Source: Solea solea
Taxonomy: Eukaryota > Chordata > Actinopteri > Pleuronectiformes > Soleidae
Length of the DNA stretch: 64,000 bases
Direction: 5' to 3'
Assembly: GCF_958295425.1 (NCBI RefSeq)
Contig: NC_081136.1
Coordinates: 20,776,890 to 20,840,889 of the forward strand
Below the pieces are notes generated by a model that was not told where the DNA came from, ran no database searches, and was given only the letters and a program-made list of their open reading frames with translations. Of this stretch, positions 37,786 through 48,930 are shown in pieces. The stretch's first letter is position 1; each line of letters opens with the position of its first letter. Both the position numbers and the translations under genes were made by a program.

Positions 37786-40219
37786 ATGTACGGTGGTCGT
37801 CAGGTGCAAAGGCACTGCAACGACCCAAAACACATGCAGAAGAGAAACGAGCTGCATATTCACGAACAATGCAGATTCAAAAGCAAAAACCAAACCAAAA
37901 ACAAATGCAACGTGAGAAACGTGCTGCAAAAGAAAAATGATCTGCAGAAAGCCAAAACTCATGCATCAACAGAAACACACTGTAAAACCGAAAACACACA
38001 AATCCCAAAACAACTGCAGGAGAGAAAACCAGCATATTCAATAACGGAAGTGCTCTAGGCCTGTAGGGACACTGTCTTGCAGCTCTACAACCAGCCGTTA
38101 CGACACACGGGGATTACTTAATTTATTTATTTATAGACCTGGTCATGTTGAACAAGAGGATGATCCGTGTTTTAATCCCGCAGTAGTTTGCTCTGGGTAT
38201 AGTGAGAATTTTTCCACAAAAACAATCCGATCTTGCAAAATAGCAGCAAAGACAAGAAAAATACTCAAATTGTCTCCAGAAAGTGATCGGAAGGGATTAA
38301 CAACAACGCTCCACAAATTCATCATCTGTGAAAAATGAAAAGACGCATGCTTTTACAGGTACATGACAGAATACCGTGCCTTGGATTGCAGGGTGAGAGT
38401 CAGTCAATGGCAGAATCATACAAACATTGCATCGCTATTGAGTTTGAGAATGTTCCCAAAGAAACTGGCTTTCACCAGTGAGGCTGTGCCATCGTGTAGC
38501 TCCAGCACAAAGGACGCTTCAAGGAAGGAACTCGGGTCCAGAACAGGCCTGCCAGTTGTTTTTGCTGGTCCTGTGCTTCATGTCCTGCGTATAATCTGCC
38601 TGGAAACTAAAAGTACATCACTGTGGCAGGAGAATGCCAGAAGGTCCATGTGTCACAAGCAGAAACATTGCCAGCAGGTAGGTAAACACCCTAACATTAC
38701 TAAAAGTAAACATTACATATATACTTGTTCTGTAGACACAGTCATTACTGCACAGCCTCTGGCACAGTTAATATATGTATTTTGTCAAACACTTGAAATA
38801 GATGTATTTTCTTTATGGTACATGTGATACAACTTTTGATATCAGTTAACGGATACTCTGTGAGAGGATACAATAACTGCAATAACATTTATTGCAGCTT
38901 AAGCTACATTTGTTTCCAGCGTGAATATGTTGTTTATGCATATCTTTCTGATCATCTTTTACTGTATTTGTATGTTGCAGGCAGGACACATTGAAGAGGA
39001 AGATGCTGTCTTGGACATGTATTTATGTTGGTGCCAAAAATGTGCAAATGTTTCCAAAGAAACTAAACAATGATATCTGAGATTTATATCTGATAACCGC
39101 TCTCCTGATATTGACAGTGATGACTGAGAGACATACTGTTATGTTGGGTGGGGTGATTCTGCTATGATCAGCACTTTGACGTTTGTTGATCCTGATTTGA
39201 CTCTCCTAATCATTTTTCATAAAGATGGTGGTTTTGTACATGTATCGCCTCAGAACGGCATCTCTCTGTAATTAAACATTCGCCTCCATTGCTTCGTCTT
39301 AGCTCTGTAGCTCTCTCTATTAGCTCTGTAATGTATATTCATATGCATATAGCTCTCTTTTGTAAACCAGAAAACATTGTTATTTTTTATGGTAGCTCAA
39401 TGTTTTTGCTTATCCACCTTTTTAATCAGCTCTGTACCCATAAATATGTGGAGCTACCACCAAAGAAGTTAAATGACATCTGCTCTTACTTTTGATAAAG
39501 ATGGTGGTGATGGGTCTTGTGGTATTAAAAATGCAAGCAGAACCATCAGTATGTGATTTCATTTAGTTTTATTTACATTCATTACAACCATCAAAAGAGC
39601 ATATCCAGCACTGCAATACCAGAATAAATCTATAATAAAAAAAAAATACATTGTCATATATATTTAAGATGTATCAGTGTAGTGTACATACACAAAAAAT
39701 ACAAATACATTGTCTATCTGGCTGTTCGTTCTTCATGGAGGTGACATGAAACAGTAGTGTTGTTAATCCCTGTTTCTTCGTCTTCGCTACTATATTGCGA
39801 GATGGTGTTAACAAAAAGTGGACACACTAGTGGACAAAATCTCACCACGCCCAGAGCAAACTACTGCCAAATTAAAACACTGATCATAAAAACTGCTGGT
39901 TCCAGAGAACGTGTAACTTCTAGTTCAACTTGACCAGGTCTTTTAATAAAAATGAGAATGCAAAGTATCATAACGGCTTGTCATAGTGTGTGTTTTCGGT
40001 CTTGCATCATTTCGTTTTTGCAGCGTGTTTCTGTTGATGCATGAGTTTTGGCTTTCTGCAGATCATTGTTTCCTTTGCAGCACGTTTCTCACGTTGCATT
40101 TGTTTTGGTTTTCGTTTGTGCTTTCGAATCTGCATCGTTTGTGAGTATGCAGCTCGTTTCTCCTTCTGCATGTGGTTTGGGTCGTTGCAGTGCATTTGCC
40201 ACTGTCGGCCACCGTACAT
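37786..40219. mobile_element. DNA element with about 400-bp terminal inverted repeats
   Basis: The ends are ATGTACGGTGG at 37786 and CCACCGTACAT at 40219. The left arm runs from 37786 to about 38215 and the right arm from about 39834 to 40219. They match over many blocks, e.g. CACTGCAACGACCCAAA, CATCAACAGAAACAC, AGACCTGGTCA and GCAGTAGTTTGCTCTGGG; the left arm carries about 85 bp that the right lacks. The outermost AT on both sides could be a 2-bp target duplication, as known for ISL2EU-type elements, but that assignment is a guess. The interior holds an unidentified frame at 38363-38827. Related arms occur at 58.68 kb and 59.6 kb. Confidence 0.75.
38363..38827 (+). CDS. Unidentified reading frame inside the long-inverted-repeat element
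   Basis: This 154-codon frame lies between the inverted arms. The first 95 or so residues look like ordinary protein (blocks such as SQWQNHTNIASLLSLRMFPK and GLPVVFAGPVLHV); the last part is low-quality and probably intronic or non-coding. A possible donor (CAG|GTAGGT) falls near 38680, and a possible acceptor near 38980 precedes a frame with a Cys-x-x-Cys (WCQKC) and acidic residues ending near 39075. I do not recognise a transposase signature. The position suggests a transposase remnant or an accessory protein of the element; a chance frame is not excluded. Confidence 0.3.
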   Translation: MTEYRALDCRVRVSQWQNHTNIASLLSLRMFPKKLAFTSEAVPSCSSSTKDASRKELGSRTGLPVVFAGPVLHVLRIICLETKSTSLWQENARRSMCHKQKHCQQVGKHPNITKSKHYIYTCSVDTVITAQPLAQLIYVFCQTLEIDVFSLWYM

Positions 40220-41251
40220 AAGCCTTTTCCTCCAGGGAACATCGTAAGAGCTTAAAGACAATTAAGCAAAATAAAATAAAAAGTGTATACAATCAATAAA
40301 TCATAAGGCAATGCTAAACTTGAGGTTGTTCCATTGTATATGCAGTTTTTATAATTAAGGACTCAGTGTTCTAAAGTTCAAAACATCTATCACCATCTTA
40401 ATTGTAATAAACTCTGTTAACTTGCCCTACACGTTGCTCTGAACTGGAAATAAAGATGATGTCGATCCTCTCATTTGACTGTATGTCACTACATTATAAT
40501 CGTTAAATATTAGAGCTCTAGCAGTGAGAAGTAGTCTCTATACAGGTAAGTCAGCAACTAATGCTTTCTGGGATCTTCAGCAGCTTGACAGCTGGAACAT
40601 GTATTCAGCACACGTCATCCACCTTTACATTCAGCTCAGATTCTCTTTCTTTCAAGACTTCATTCTTTTGTGTCAGAATCTTTTCCCCTTTTCTACCTGT
40701 TTCAGCCCCTTACAACTGATTTTATTTCAGACTCTGCATGCATCACTGATGAGCACACATTGCAACACTCCGCTGCCTTCAGCAGTCGCTTTCTTTACCG
40801 ATAACCTGTTACTGCTTTGATCTGTCTCACTGTGAATTTCACTGATTGAGTCATGAGTGAAAAAATATTCACTCATGAATATTAGTCAGCATTACATTAC
40901 TTTAGAGATTTCACAGCTTTGTAAGTGTATTTTATGATAATGGTCAAAGGCCTCTCTGTTTGTTACACAGAAAAGTGCTGAAAAATCAAGTAATTACTGT
41001 GTTACTATGTTATAATTATGTTGCTAATACAAATGCCATTTTACTTAATCATTGGTAGATAAGTCAGTAACACTTTATTTTGATAGTCCCTTGTTGACTC
41101 TCTGTAAGTAATTCAGTATCATGTCCACACATAATCATTTGACGATAAGTGACATAAAATTAACTGTTGTGTTGTACAGATTCTAACCCTAACCCTATAA
41201 GTCTTTGTAAAGTGTCCTTGAGTATTGGAAAGTTGCTTATAAATAAAATGC

Positions 41252-41287
<36 letters not shown>

Positions 41288-41289
41288 TA
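41252..41289. repeat. ATT microsatellite
   Basis: An AAT/ATT run of about 12 units lies in the intron, next to a short CCCTAACCCTA segment at about 41190-41205. Confidence 0.9.
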
Positions 41290-43699
41290 ATACATAATAT
41301 AACATCCTGTTGTTCTTATTAGTTGACTATCTACTTCTGAATAGTCACATGAAAGTGAACAGGATATAGTCATTCTAGAGTAATTGTGGTGAGTGCAAAT
41401 AGCAGTGTATCATCTGCATAGTAAATACATATATATGCTGCTCTCATTGTGAAATTCAAACTGATCAAACTGATGATTGGTGGTTCATTCGGTAACTCAT
41501 AGCAACATACATGTGTAACAAAGACTTACTGAACTTATATAGAACTTAAATAATATAACACCAGACATACTTTTATATTGTTGAATAGTAATAGAGTAAA
41601 ACATTTGTAATAAGATGTATTTGAATTATTAATATTCAACATTGTTTCTGCATCTGCATCACAGTTAATAATATAGTTTGCCCTACTTTTTAAAAAATGA
41701 TGTTAAGGTACTCTCACTAATACCTCATCTTGTAGCTGACGTTGTTTTGCATTATTTGCAGGAAACGTCACAAACAGTAAGTTCACAGTAAATGAAGAAT
41801 GAAAAAGTTCAACTCAAACTTAGTTAGTGATGTGGAAATGTACAAATATCCATATGCTAAACTTGCACTCCAGTAATGTTTTCTACTGTGTCTCTCAATG
41901 TGAGTTTTACTAATGGGATTGTGTTGGCCACACATTATTACCCATTACAAAGGACATGTTGTAATTGTTCAAAACAGCACAGTTGAGAAACTATGCTTTG
42001 GAGACATTATTCTCCAAATGAAGTCAGACTCGTGTCAGTGAGCCACCATAATACAGTGAATTATGAGAATGACTAACCTTTTTGGTTTTATGTAAATGTG
42101 TTAGCATGTTGAACAAGAGTAGTGCCAACAGTTTCCACCGGCAGCTTGTCGGTTGATAGCACCGATGGAAGCTTTTGTTAACTCGGGTCTCAACCGATCC
42201 ATTATTTATTATAGTGATCTCTTCTCTAACATCTCGGTTCAGCTCACCACTTTCTTCATGAAACACTAGTATATGCAAGGTGGTGAGCAAGGTAAGAACA
42301 TTTCTGCACAAGAAATCCTAGCTTGGATATTAAAATTTAAAAATATGTTCTACTTATTGACATGGATCAGTGAGTAGCAGCACTCATAGATCTCATCTTC
42401 TACAACACAACACTTCCATTTATTGTGATCTTTTTTTCCCCAAGAAAAAAGAGAGAAACATCTGCTGGAACCCTTTATTTCCCCTTACTGGCTTTTGCGT
42501 GGGGGTTTTGAGGTGGTGATGTCGGTTGTCATGTGTATGTATGTGATTAAAAAATGTGACGGTCATGCTGATAGTGCTGTCATCGGTAACACTGGTGCTC
42601 ATAGTGCAGGAAAAGAACACAATGTAGAAAGAAAAGTGGATCATGGGCTGTCCTTAGATCCAGCCGAGCTTATATGGCTGAGTAAGAGCCTGCCGCAGCA
42701 GCAGCAGCACTCGCACAAAACTGTTTCATCAGCAAGTCACAGAAGTACGAATGAACAGGTAAAAAGAAAGGCATTATGGAGAAAAGGTTCATGACTGTGT
42801 GACTGAAAGATGAAAATTCTGATACAACGAGACAGTGGGGAGGATTGAAAAGAAGTGTTTGGTTGTGTGTAAATGGTCTCTGTTGATAACATTTCTAGTA
42901 TCGCAGAGCTTTGTGTATGAATGGATGATTTAAAAATGCATGTGTTCTTACTCTCAGACCTTGTGCTCAGCATGCTGGTGAGATTGTTAACTTGTAGTGA
43001 GGTTAAAACACAGAGATATGTATAGAGCAACACATTTGAATACAGTGTCATATTCTGCAGTAAATACCAGAAGGCACATAATCTGAGTTTTTCTAAGGCC
43101 AAAACACCACTCACACTAGTGAAGTAAAAATAAACCTGTTTAAACCATGAACAGCTTTTTGGCCTGTGGGAATGTGTTTAAACGACCTTCACTTCCAGGT
43201 CAAATGACAAATGTGATGCTGACCAGTTTTTATTGTCATTACGCTTGTCTTTAAGATGCACAAGGTGTGGGAACCCTGAAATAAAAATGTAACCCTACAA
43301 TGACATCCTGTAGCACTCAGACAATAGTTACACTAAAAAGCTAAACCATGTAACCAGGATGATTAAGAGATGGAATATGTTTGTAAAAACAGATACAGAA
43401 CATATTTTAGAATATAATCAATGATATCCATTACATTATTACATGTTTTATATGAAAGTTCTTGTACTGAACCTCTGAGGAATAATCACAACACTGTGGT
43501 CTTGATTGACCTAGATTTGAGAGCAAGCGAGAGTCGTATTTTTTCTTCAGTAAATTTCAATTATATTTAAAAGTACGGCTTTTTGCTTAGCGCCCACAAG
43601 GCTATGCGTGTAACATGTCTAAACAGTAAACCGAGATACGACTCGAAGCAGCACATCGGTGTCCTGCGTTATTATTATATATGGTGTCAGAAAAAAAAA

Positions 43700-44000
43700 A
43701 GAAAGAAATATAAGGCTGTCAAAGCAGCATTTGAGCATCGGAAAGCACAATATAATTTTGAAAAGAGCACAGTTCAACAGCAGACGTCAGCATGACGGAG
43801 AGACTGTGGAGGCTTATATCACAGCAGTGCACAAACTTGGAGTACTGAAAGAGAAGCTCATAAGGGACATAATCGTATTTGGGATAAGAGACAAAAGGTT
43901 GTCTGAACAGCTACAAATGGACTCTGACCTGGCACTTGCTAAAGCAATACAAAAATTCAGACATAGCGAAAAAGAAACAGCAGATTGTACTCCACAGTGA
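43700..44000 (+). pseudogene. Ty3/Gypsy gag fragment
   Basis: The frame ending at 44000 contains DGETVEAYITAVHKL, then LKEKLIRDIIVFGIRD and LSEQLQMDSDLALAKAIQK, the typical capsid-region pattern of fish Ty3/Gypsy gag proteins. The start is spread over two frames around 43730-43790, indicating a small indel. The segment between HKL and LKEKL looks shorter than usual. No zinc knuckle follows; sequence passes directly toward RNase H, so the rest of gag, protease and reverse transcriptase have been deleted. It cannot make a functional protein. Confidence 0.75.
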
Positions 44001-44070
44001 CATAATGGGGGACATCAAAGCGAACATGGACGCCATCAACACAAAGAAAAAAGAGAGGAAACAGAAATGC

Positions 44071-44310
44071 ACATACATTTCTAGAGGCTTAACAGACACT
44101 GAGAAGCGCTACGTGCAAACTGGAATAGAGGCGTTGGCAGCTACATGGGCATGTGGGAGACTTGCATCGTACCTATTAGGTCTGCATTTCACACTACAGA
44201 CAGACCATAAGCCATTGGTTCCACTGCTGAGCACAAGAGGGTTAGAAGACCTCCTGACGCAGATCTTGAGGTTTAGTCTGCGGTTGCTGCAGTTCTCCTA
44301 CACCATCAAG
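44071..44310 (+). pseudogene. Ty3/Gypsy RNase H fragment
   Basis: The frame reads SRGLTDTEKRY, LAATWACGRLASYLLGL and QTDHKPLVPLL, the hallmark sequence of the RNase H-like domain that follows reverse transcriptase in Ty3/Gypsy polyproteins. It runs into the LINE at about 44309 right after FSYTI. The same domain resumes at 47677 (HVPRKQLITADALSR) with no codons obviously missing, so the LINE inserted cleanly between them. The upstream reverse transcriptase is absent. Confidence 0.85.
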
Positions 44311-44581
44311 ATTCAATTCAAAGTGTTTATTGTCATATGCACAGTAAAGAAACACGTTTCCCTGTACAATGAAATTCTTACTTTGCTGTCCACTCAAAAA
44401 ACACCAGCATAAAGTAAAAAGTAAAAAAGAGATGCTTTTGTAAAAAAAGTATAAATATACATAAGAAAAATATAAATATTACAAGAGACTAAAATAACAT
44501 ATATGCATAAAATAAGTGTAAAAATATGAACTGTACATAAAGTGAACACAGATTTAAAGTGACACACAGATTTAAAGTGAC

Positions 44582-44690
44582 ACACAGATTTAAAGTGACA
44601 ATGTTTCAGGTTTTAAAGTGACAGTAACAGATTAAAGTGACAGTGTAACCAGGTGACAGGATTATTGTAGTCCCGTTCAGCTGTTGAGGA
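44582..44690 (-). other. LINE 3' UTR segment
   Basis: Downstream of the shifted C-terminal codons there are repeated short motifs TTTAAAGTGACA spaced about 18-20 bp apart (roughly 44550-44640), giving a small tandem repeat in the 3' UTR. No gene is present. Confidence 0.5.
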
Positions 44691-44720
44691 TTCTGATGGC
44701 AGTGGGGTAAAAAGAGTTCT

Positions 44721-47666
44721 TTAGACGGGTTGTCCTGCATTTGGCACTCCTGTACCTCCGTCCTGAGGGCAGGAGTGAAACAGTCCATGTTGTGGGTGGG
44801 TGCTGTCCTTTATGATGGTGGCAGCTCTCCTGTGGACTCTGCGGTGGTAGATGCTGTGCAGTGAGGGCAGTGGGGACCTGGTGATCCTCTCAGCTGTCTT
44901 TACCACTCTCTGCAGGCGTTTGCGGTCCATGGCTGTAGTGCTGCCGTACCACGCGCTGATGCAGTTGGTCAGACTGCTCTCCACGACACAGCTGTAGAAG
45001 TTGCTGAGGATCTTTGTCGACATGCCAAACTTCCTCAGCCTCCTCAGAAAATACAACCGTTGCTGTGCTTTCTTGACCAGCTGTGTTGTGTTGGTGGTCC
45101 ATGTGAAGTCCTCAGTGATGTGGACCCCGAGGTACTTAAAGCTGCTCACCCGTTCCACTTCAAGATCCCGGATAAACAGTGGTTGGTGAGGTCTCCTCTC
45201 CTTCCTCATGTCCACTATCATCTCCTTCGTCTTGTCTGTGTTTAGGGTGAGGTTGTTGTCCTCGCACCAAGAAACCAGACTGTCCACCTCCGTCCTGTAG
45301 GCCGCTTCGTCCGCCGCAGTGATGCATCCTATCACTGCAGTGACGTCAGCAAACTTCAGGATGATGTTGTCTTTATGGGAGGCGACACAGTCATGTGTGA
45401 ACAGGGTGTAGAGGATGGGGCTGAGGACACATCCTTGTGGAGTGCCAATGTTTGTGATGATGCTGGCTGATGTTTTATTGCCAATCCTGACAGTCTGGGG
45501 TCTGCCAGTCAGGAAGTCAAGGAGCCAGTCGCAGAGGGTGGGGTGAATGCCAAGGGTGGACAGCTTGTGGGTGAGTTTGTAGGGGATGACCGTGTTGAAG
45601 GCGGAGCTGTAGTCTACAAAGAGTATCCTGATGTAGGACTCCTTGTTTTCCAGGTGGGACAGGGAGTGGTGGAGGACAGCTGTGATGGCGTCGGTGGTGG
45701 ACCTGTTGGGTCGGTAGGCGTACTGCAGGGGGTCCAGTGAATCCGGGATGCTGCTCTGAATGTGCGCCAGCACCACTCTCTCGAAACACTTCATTATGAT
45801 AGGAGTGAGTGCTACTGGTCTGTAGTCATTCAGGCAAGTGGGTGGGCTCTTCTTGGGGAGGGGGACGATGGTTGTTGTTTTGAAGCAGGAGGGAACGGTG
45901 CTCTGGTTTAGGGAGAGGTTGAATATGGATGTGAAGACATCAGCCAGCTTGTTAGCACATGCTCTGAGTGCACGGCCAGGGATGTTGTCTGGTCCTGCTG
46001 CCTTGTGGGGGTTGATTTTCTTCAGGACTTTGTGGACCTGACCTGAAGAGACTGTTGGTGGTGGTGAGGGGGGTCCAGTGGTCCAGGTGTGTGTGTGTGT
46101 CCCTGTGTTTGTTGTAGCCTCAAAGCGGGTGTAGAAAGTGTTGAGGTCGTCTGGCAGGTTGTCTGTGGAACTGATGGTGCTGGTGGTGGTCTTGTGGTCT
46201 GTGATGTGCTGCAGGCCCCTCCACATCCGCCCAGAGTCAGCAGTGGAATAGAAGCTGTCCAGCTTCTCTCTGTACTGCCTCTTTGCCGCTGTGATGGCGT
46301 GTCTCAGTCTGTACTTGGCAGTTTTGTACTCAGCTTCGCTGCCTGATTTAAATGCAGTGGAGCGAGCACGCAGCATGCTTCGTACCTGAGTGTTTACCCA
46401 GGGCTTCTGGTTGGGGAACTTCCTGACATGTATGGTGGGTACGATGTTGTCAACACACGTGCTGATGTACCCAGTCACATACTCAGCGTAGTCCTGTACA
46501 CTGACAGAGGAGTCCTCCAGAGTGGCTGCAGCTTTAAAAACATCCCAGTCTGTCGTAGCAAAACAGTCCTGCAGGATGCTCTCGGTGTCTGGGTTCCAGA
46601 GTTTGATGACTTTTGTGGCTGGGTTTGCTTGTTTCAGCCTTTGTCTGTAAGCGGGGTACATAAACAGTGAGATGTGGTCAGATTGTCCGAAGTGGGGGCG
46701 GGGTGCAGCCCTGTATGCACCACGGATGTTGCTGTAAACATGGTCCAGAGTGTTCTTTTCACGGGTGGGAATGTCTACATGCTGGCGGTATTTGGGGAAT
46801 ACAGTCCGTAAGTTGCACTGGTTGAAGTCTCCAGCAGTGATGAAAACAGCATCGGGATGAGCCGTCTCCAGCGCGCTGATGACGTCATGGAGTGTGCCGA
46901 GTGCTGCGGTGGAGTTGGCCCGTGGGGGGATGTAAACAGTGGCCAAAAACACAGCAGTAAATTCCCTCGGTAGATAATAGGGACGGCATTTCAGTAATAA
47001 AAACTCCACGTCAGGTGAACAGTGCTTCTGAACAGTCTGTATGTCTCCACACCACGCGTTGTTAATGTAAACACACACACCCCCTCCTTTTGCCTTACCG
47101 GAGGCTGCAGTCCGGTCTCCTCGGTGCACGGAGTGAGTAGTTAGCTGAATAGCACACTCCGGGATTTTGTCCGAAAGCCAGGTCTCTGTGAAAATGAGAG
47201 CACAGCATTCCCTCATTTCCCGTTGGGTTGAGATCCTGGCTCGTAGCTCGTCCAGTTTGTTGTCCAGTGACCGCACGTTAGCGAGCAGGAGGCTGGGTAG
47301 CGATGGTCTGCTAGCGCGAGCTTTTAGCCTAGCGTGTAGCCCAGCCCTCTTCCCCCGCTTACGTCGCCGTCTCCGGAGCACCTTCCTGGGGTCAGCGTAC
47401 TCACTCGAGCTCGGGGCTTCGGGGCCTGCATGGGGGTGGTGGTGGCGGCTGCGAGAGCGAACAAGCTCCGGTAGCTCCGGTGGAATATGAAGAGTTAAAT
47501 CCAGATGGTTATGAAAACTACCGATGTCCAGAAGTGCCTGCCTGCTGTAGGTTACCAGTGCATGGCATTTCGGAGAAAAAGAAAAAAGAAAACACACTAA
47601 AACACTAAAAAAAAGCTGGCATACGAGAGCGGAGCGAGCAAACACGTCAGCCACGGGGGGCGCCAT
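44721..47666 (-). CDS. LINE endonuclease/reverse transcriptase (L2-type), likely inactive
   Basis: This uninterrupted frame has 981 codons. After an Arg-rich segment (about residues 95-120), an APE-type endonuclease spans about 125-340: LLANVRSLDNKL (126-138), ETWL (161-164), GDFN (279-282) and SDH (329-331). Reverse transcriptase spans about 550-850: KAAGPD (555-560), YRPVALTPIIMKCFERVV (615-632), DYSSAFNTVIP (685-695), GTPQGCVLSP (741-750) and YLGVHI (845-850). The catalytic motif reads FADV (772-775); the family has FADD, so one metal-binding aspartate is replaced by valine (codon at 45342-45344). Near residue 964 the frame shifts: the usual family C-terminus (SGRRYRSAKCRT) continues in another frame to about 44690. 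Both changes argue that this copy cannot move on its own. Confidence 0.9.
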   Translation of the reverse strand: MAPPVADVFARSALVCQLFFSVLVCFLFSFSPKCHALVTYSRQALLDIGSFHNHLDLTLHIPPELPELVRSRSRHHHPHAGPEAPSSSEYADPRKVLRRRRRKRGKRAGLHARLKARASRPSLPSLLLANVRSLDNKLDELRARISTQREMRECCALIFTETWLSDKIPECAIQLTTHSVHRGDRTAASGKAKGGGVCVYINNAWCGDIQTVQKHCSPDVEFLLLKCRPYYLPREFTAVFLATVYIPPRANSTAALGTLHDVISALETAHPDAVFITAGDFNQCNLRTVFPKYRQHVDIPTREKNTLDHVYSNIRGAYRAAPRPHFGQSDHISLFMYPAYRQRLKQANPATKVIKLWNPDTESILQDCFATTDWDVFKAAATLEDSSVSVQDYAEYVTGYISTCVDNIVPTIHVRKFPNQKPWVNTQVRSMLRARSTAFKSGSEAEYKTAKYRLRHAITAAKRQYREKLDSFYSTADSGRMWRGLQHITDHKTTTSTISSTDNLPDDLNTFYTRFEATTNTGTHTHTWTTGPPSPPPTVSSGQVHKVLKKINPHKAAGPDNIPGRALRACANKLADVFTSIFNLSLNQSTVPSCFKTTTIVPLPKKSPPTCLNDYRPVALTPIIMKCFERVVLAHIQSSIPDSLDPLQYAYRPNRSTTDAITAVLHHSLSHLENKESYIRILFVDYSSAFNTVIPYKLTHKLSTLGIHPTLCDWLLDFLTGRPQTVRIGNKTSASIITNIGTPQGCVLSPILYTLFTHDCVASHKDNIILKFADVTAVIGCITAADEAAYRTEVDSLVSWCEDNNLTLNTDKTKEMIVDMRKERRPHQPLFIRDLEVERVSSFKYLGVHITEDFTWTTNTTQLVKKAQQRLYFLRRLRKFGMSTKILSNFYSCVVESSLTNCISAWYGSTTAMDRKRLQRVVKTAERITRSPLPSLHSIYHRRVHRRAATIIKDSTHPQHGLFHSCPQDGGTGVPNAGQPV

Positions 47667-47676
47667 TTAGCATGTC

Positions 47677-48930
47677 CATGTTCCGAGGAAGCAACTTATC
47701 ACGGCAGACGCCCTCTCCAGAGCTTCCCTGGAGGGTCCGCCTACAACAGGTGATCTACAGCCGGAGAAAGAGGTTGAGGTTTTTGTGGACTTTGTAATGT
47801 CTTCTCTCCCAGCTACAGAGAAAAGGCTGGAGGAGATCAAAAAGAAAGAAGATATAGTGTGCACAAAAGTGACAGAACACTGTCTCACAGGGTGGCCAGA
47901 GAACTGTGAGGCTAACCCACACATCAGCGCATATTGGCGGGACAGAACAGATCTCCACATCGCCTCCACATAAGCCTCCTTATGAAAGAAGAGACACTTG
48001 TTATTCCACCCCCCTTAAGAACAGATGTGCTACAGCGGCTGCATGAAGGACATCAGGGGATCTCGAAATGCAGAGCAAGAGCCAAAGAATCTGTCCAGTG
48101 GCCCGGCATAGGACAAAATAGGACAGATAGGACAAAAGGTGGAAAGGTGTGAACTACGTCAAAAACACAGAACACAGCTCAAAGAACCACTGGTGCCCAC
48201 TCCCCTTCCAGACCGCCCGTGGCAGAAAGTGGGTATGGATCTATTCGAGAGGTCCAAGAGAGATTACCTGTTGATCATAGACTATTTCTCAAGATACATT
48301 GAGATAGCAGAGCTCAAAAGCACTTCGGCTGAGGTGACAGTCAGACCTATTAAAGAGGTCTTCTCCAGGCACGGGACTGCAGAGGTTGTCATATCAGACA
48401 ACGGGCCACAGTTTTCATCAGCAGTGTTCAGAGAGTTTGCAAAAGAGAACAATTTTCCCCACTACCCTTAAGCGCACAGGGAGGAACGTGCTGTATGGAC
48501 CATCAAGGACTTTTGGAAAAAAGACAGTGATTACAGCAGAGCACTGCTGGCCAACAGGTCCACCCCACTGGTGCACGGGTTCTCACCAGCTCAGCTGCTG
48601 ATGGAAAGAAACCTGCGTACATCTCTACCCCAATCAACGACCAAGCTGGATCCTAAGTGGCCAGACCTGCAGGCCTTTCACGAGAAGGAGGAAGAAGGAA
48701 GGCGTAGGCAGGCCGCAAACTGCAACCTGAGACACCACTCAAGACCTCTCCCAGAATTGACTGCTGGATTGCCACTGAAAGAACCACAGGAGCAGTCGTC
48801 AGATCATCAATACTCTGAGGTCTTATATGATAGGAGAAACAGAAGTCTCCTCCGACCCATAGTGACTATTATGAGAGCTGGTCGGGTGACGAAGCCGCCT
48901 GACAAACTGGACTTAAGTGAATCGAATTAA
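47677..48930 (+). pseudogene. Ty3/Gypsy integrase region, broken
   Basis: From 47677 the frame reads HVPRKQLITADALSR, then on through the connection region. The integrase zinc-binding region (LHEGHQGISKCRARAKESVQWPGI-like, about 48030-48110) is followed by a frame change and then the catalytic core at 48139-48471, with WQKVGMDLF, DYFSRYIEIAEL and ISDNGPQFSSAVF. The core ends in a stop at 48471, and the following segment, which should carry the third catalytic residue, is damaged and resumes in another frame at about 48500. The C-terminal part (GFSPAQLLM, then a basic tail ending RVTKPPDKLDL) reads to 48930. Several frameshifts make this non-functional. Confidence 0.85.

Larger units (their letters stand above)
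44309..47674 (-). mobile_element. L2/CR1-type LINE, nearly full-length coding region
   Basis: The element lies on the - strand inside the Gypsy relic. Its 3' end is at low coordinates, where the + strand reads GATTCAATTCAAAG followed by TTTATTGTCAT, a tail type common in fish L2-like LINEs that ends in short repeats rather than poly(A). Several copies of a short ACAGATTTAAAGTGACAC repeat lie in the 3' UTR near 44550-44600. The 5' end is close to 47670. A target duplication could not be defined with certainty. It carries one long endonuclease plus reverse transcriptase frame. Confidence 0.85.

Noticed and set aside
42737..43114. 125-codon - frame
   Set aside because: Low-complexity Ser/Thr/Leu composition in intronic DNA and no homology I recognise.
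44890..47490. Several + and - strand frames of 60-107 codons within the LINE
   Set aside because: They overlap the 981-codon LINE frame in other phases and have no domain of their own.
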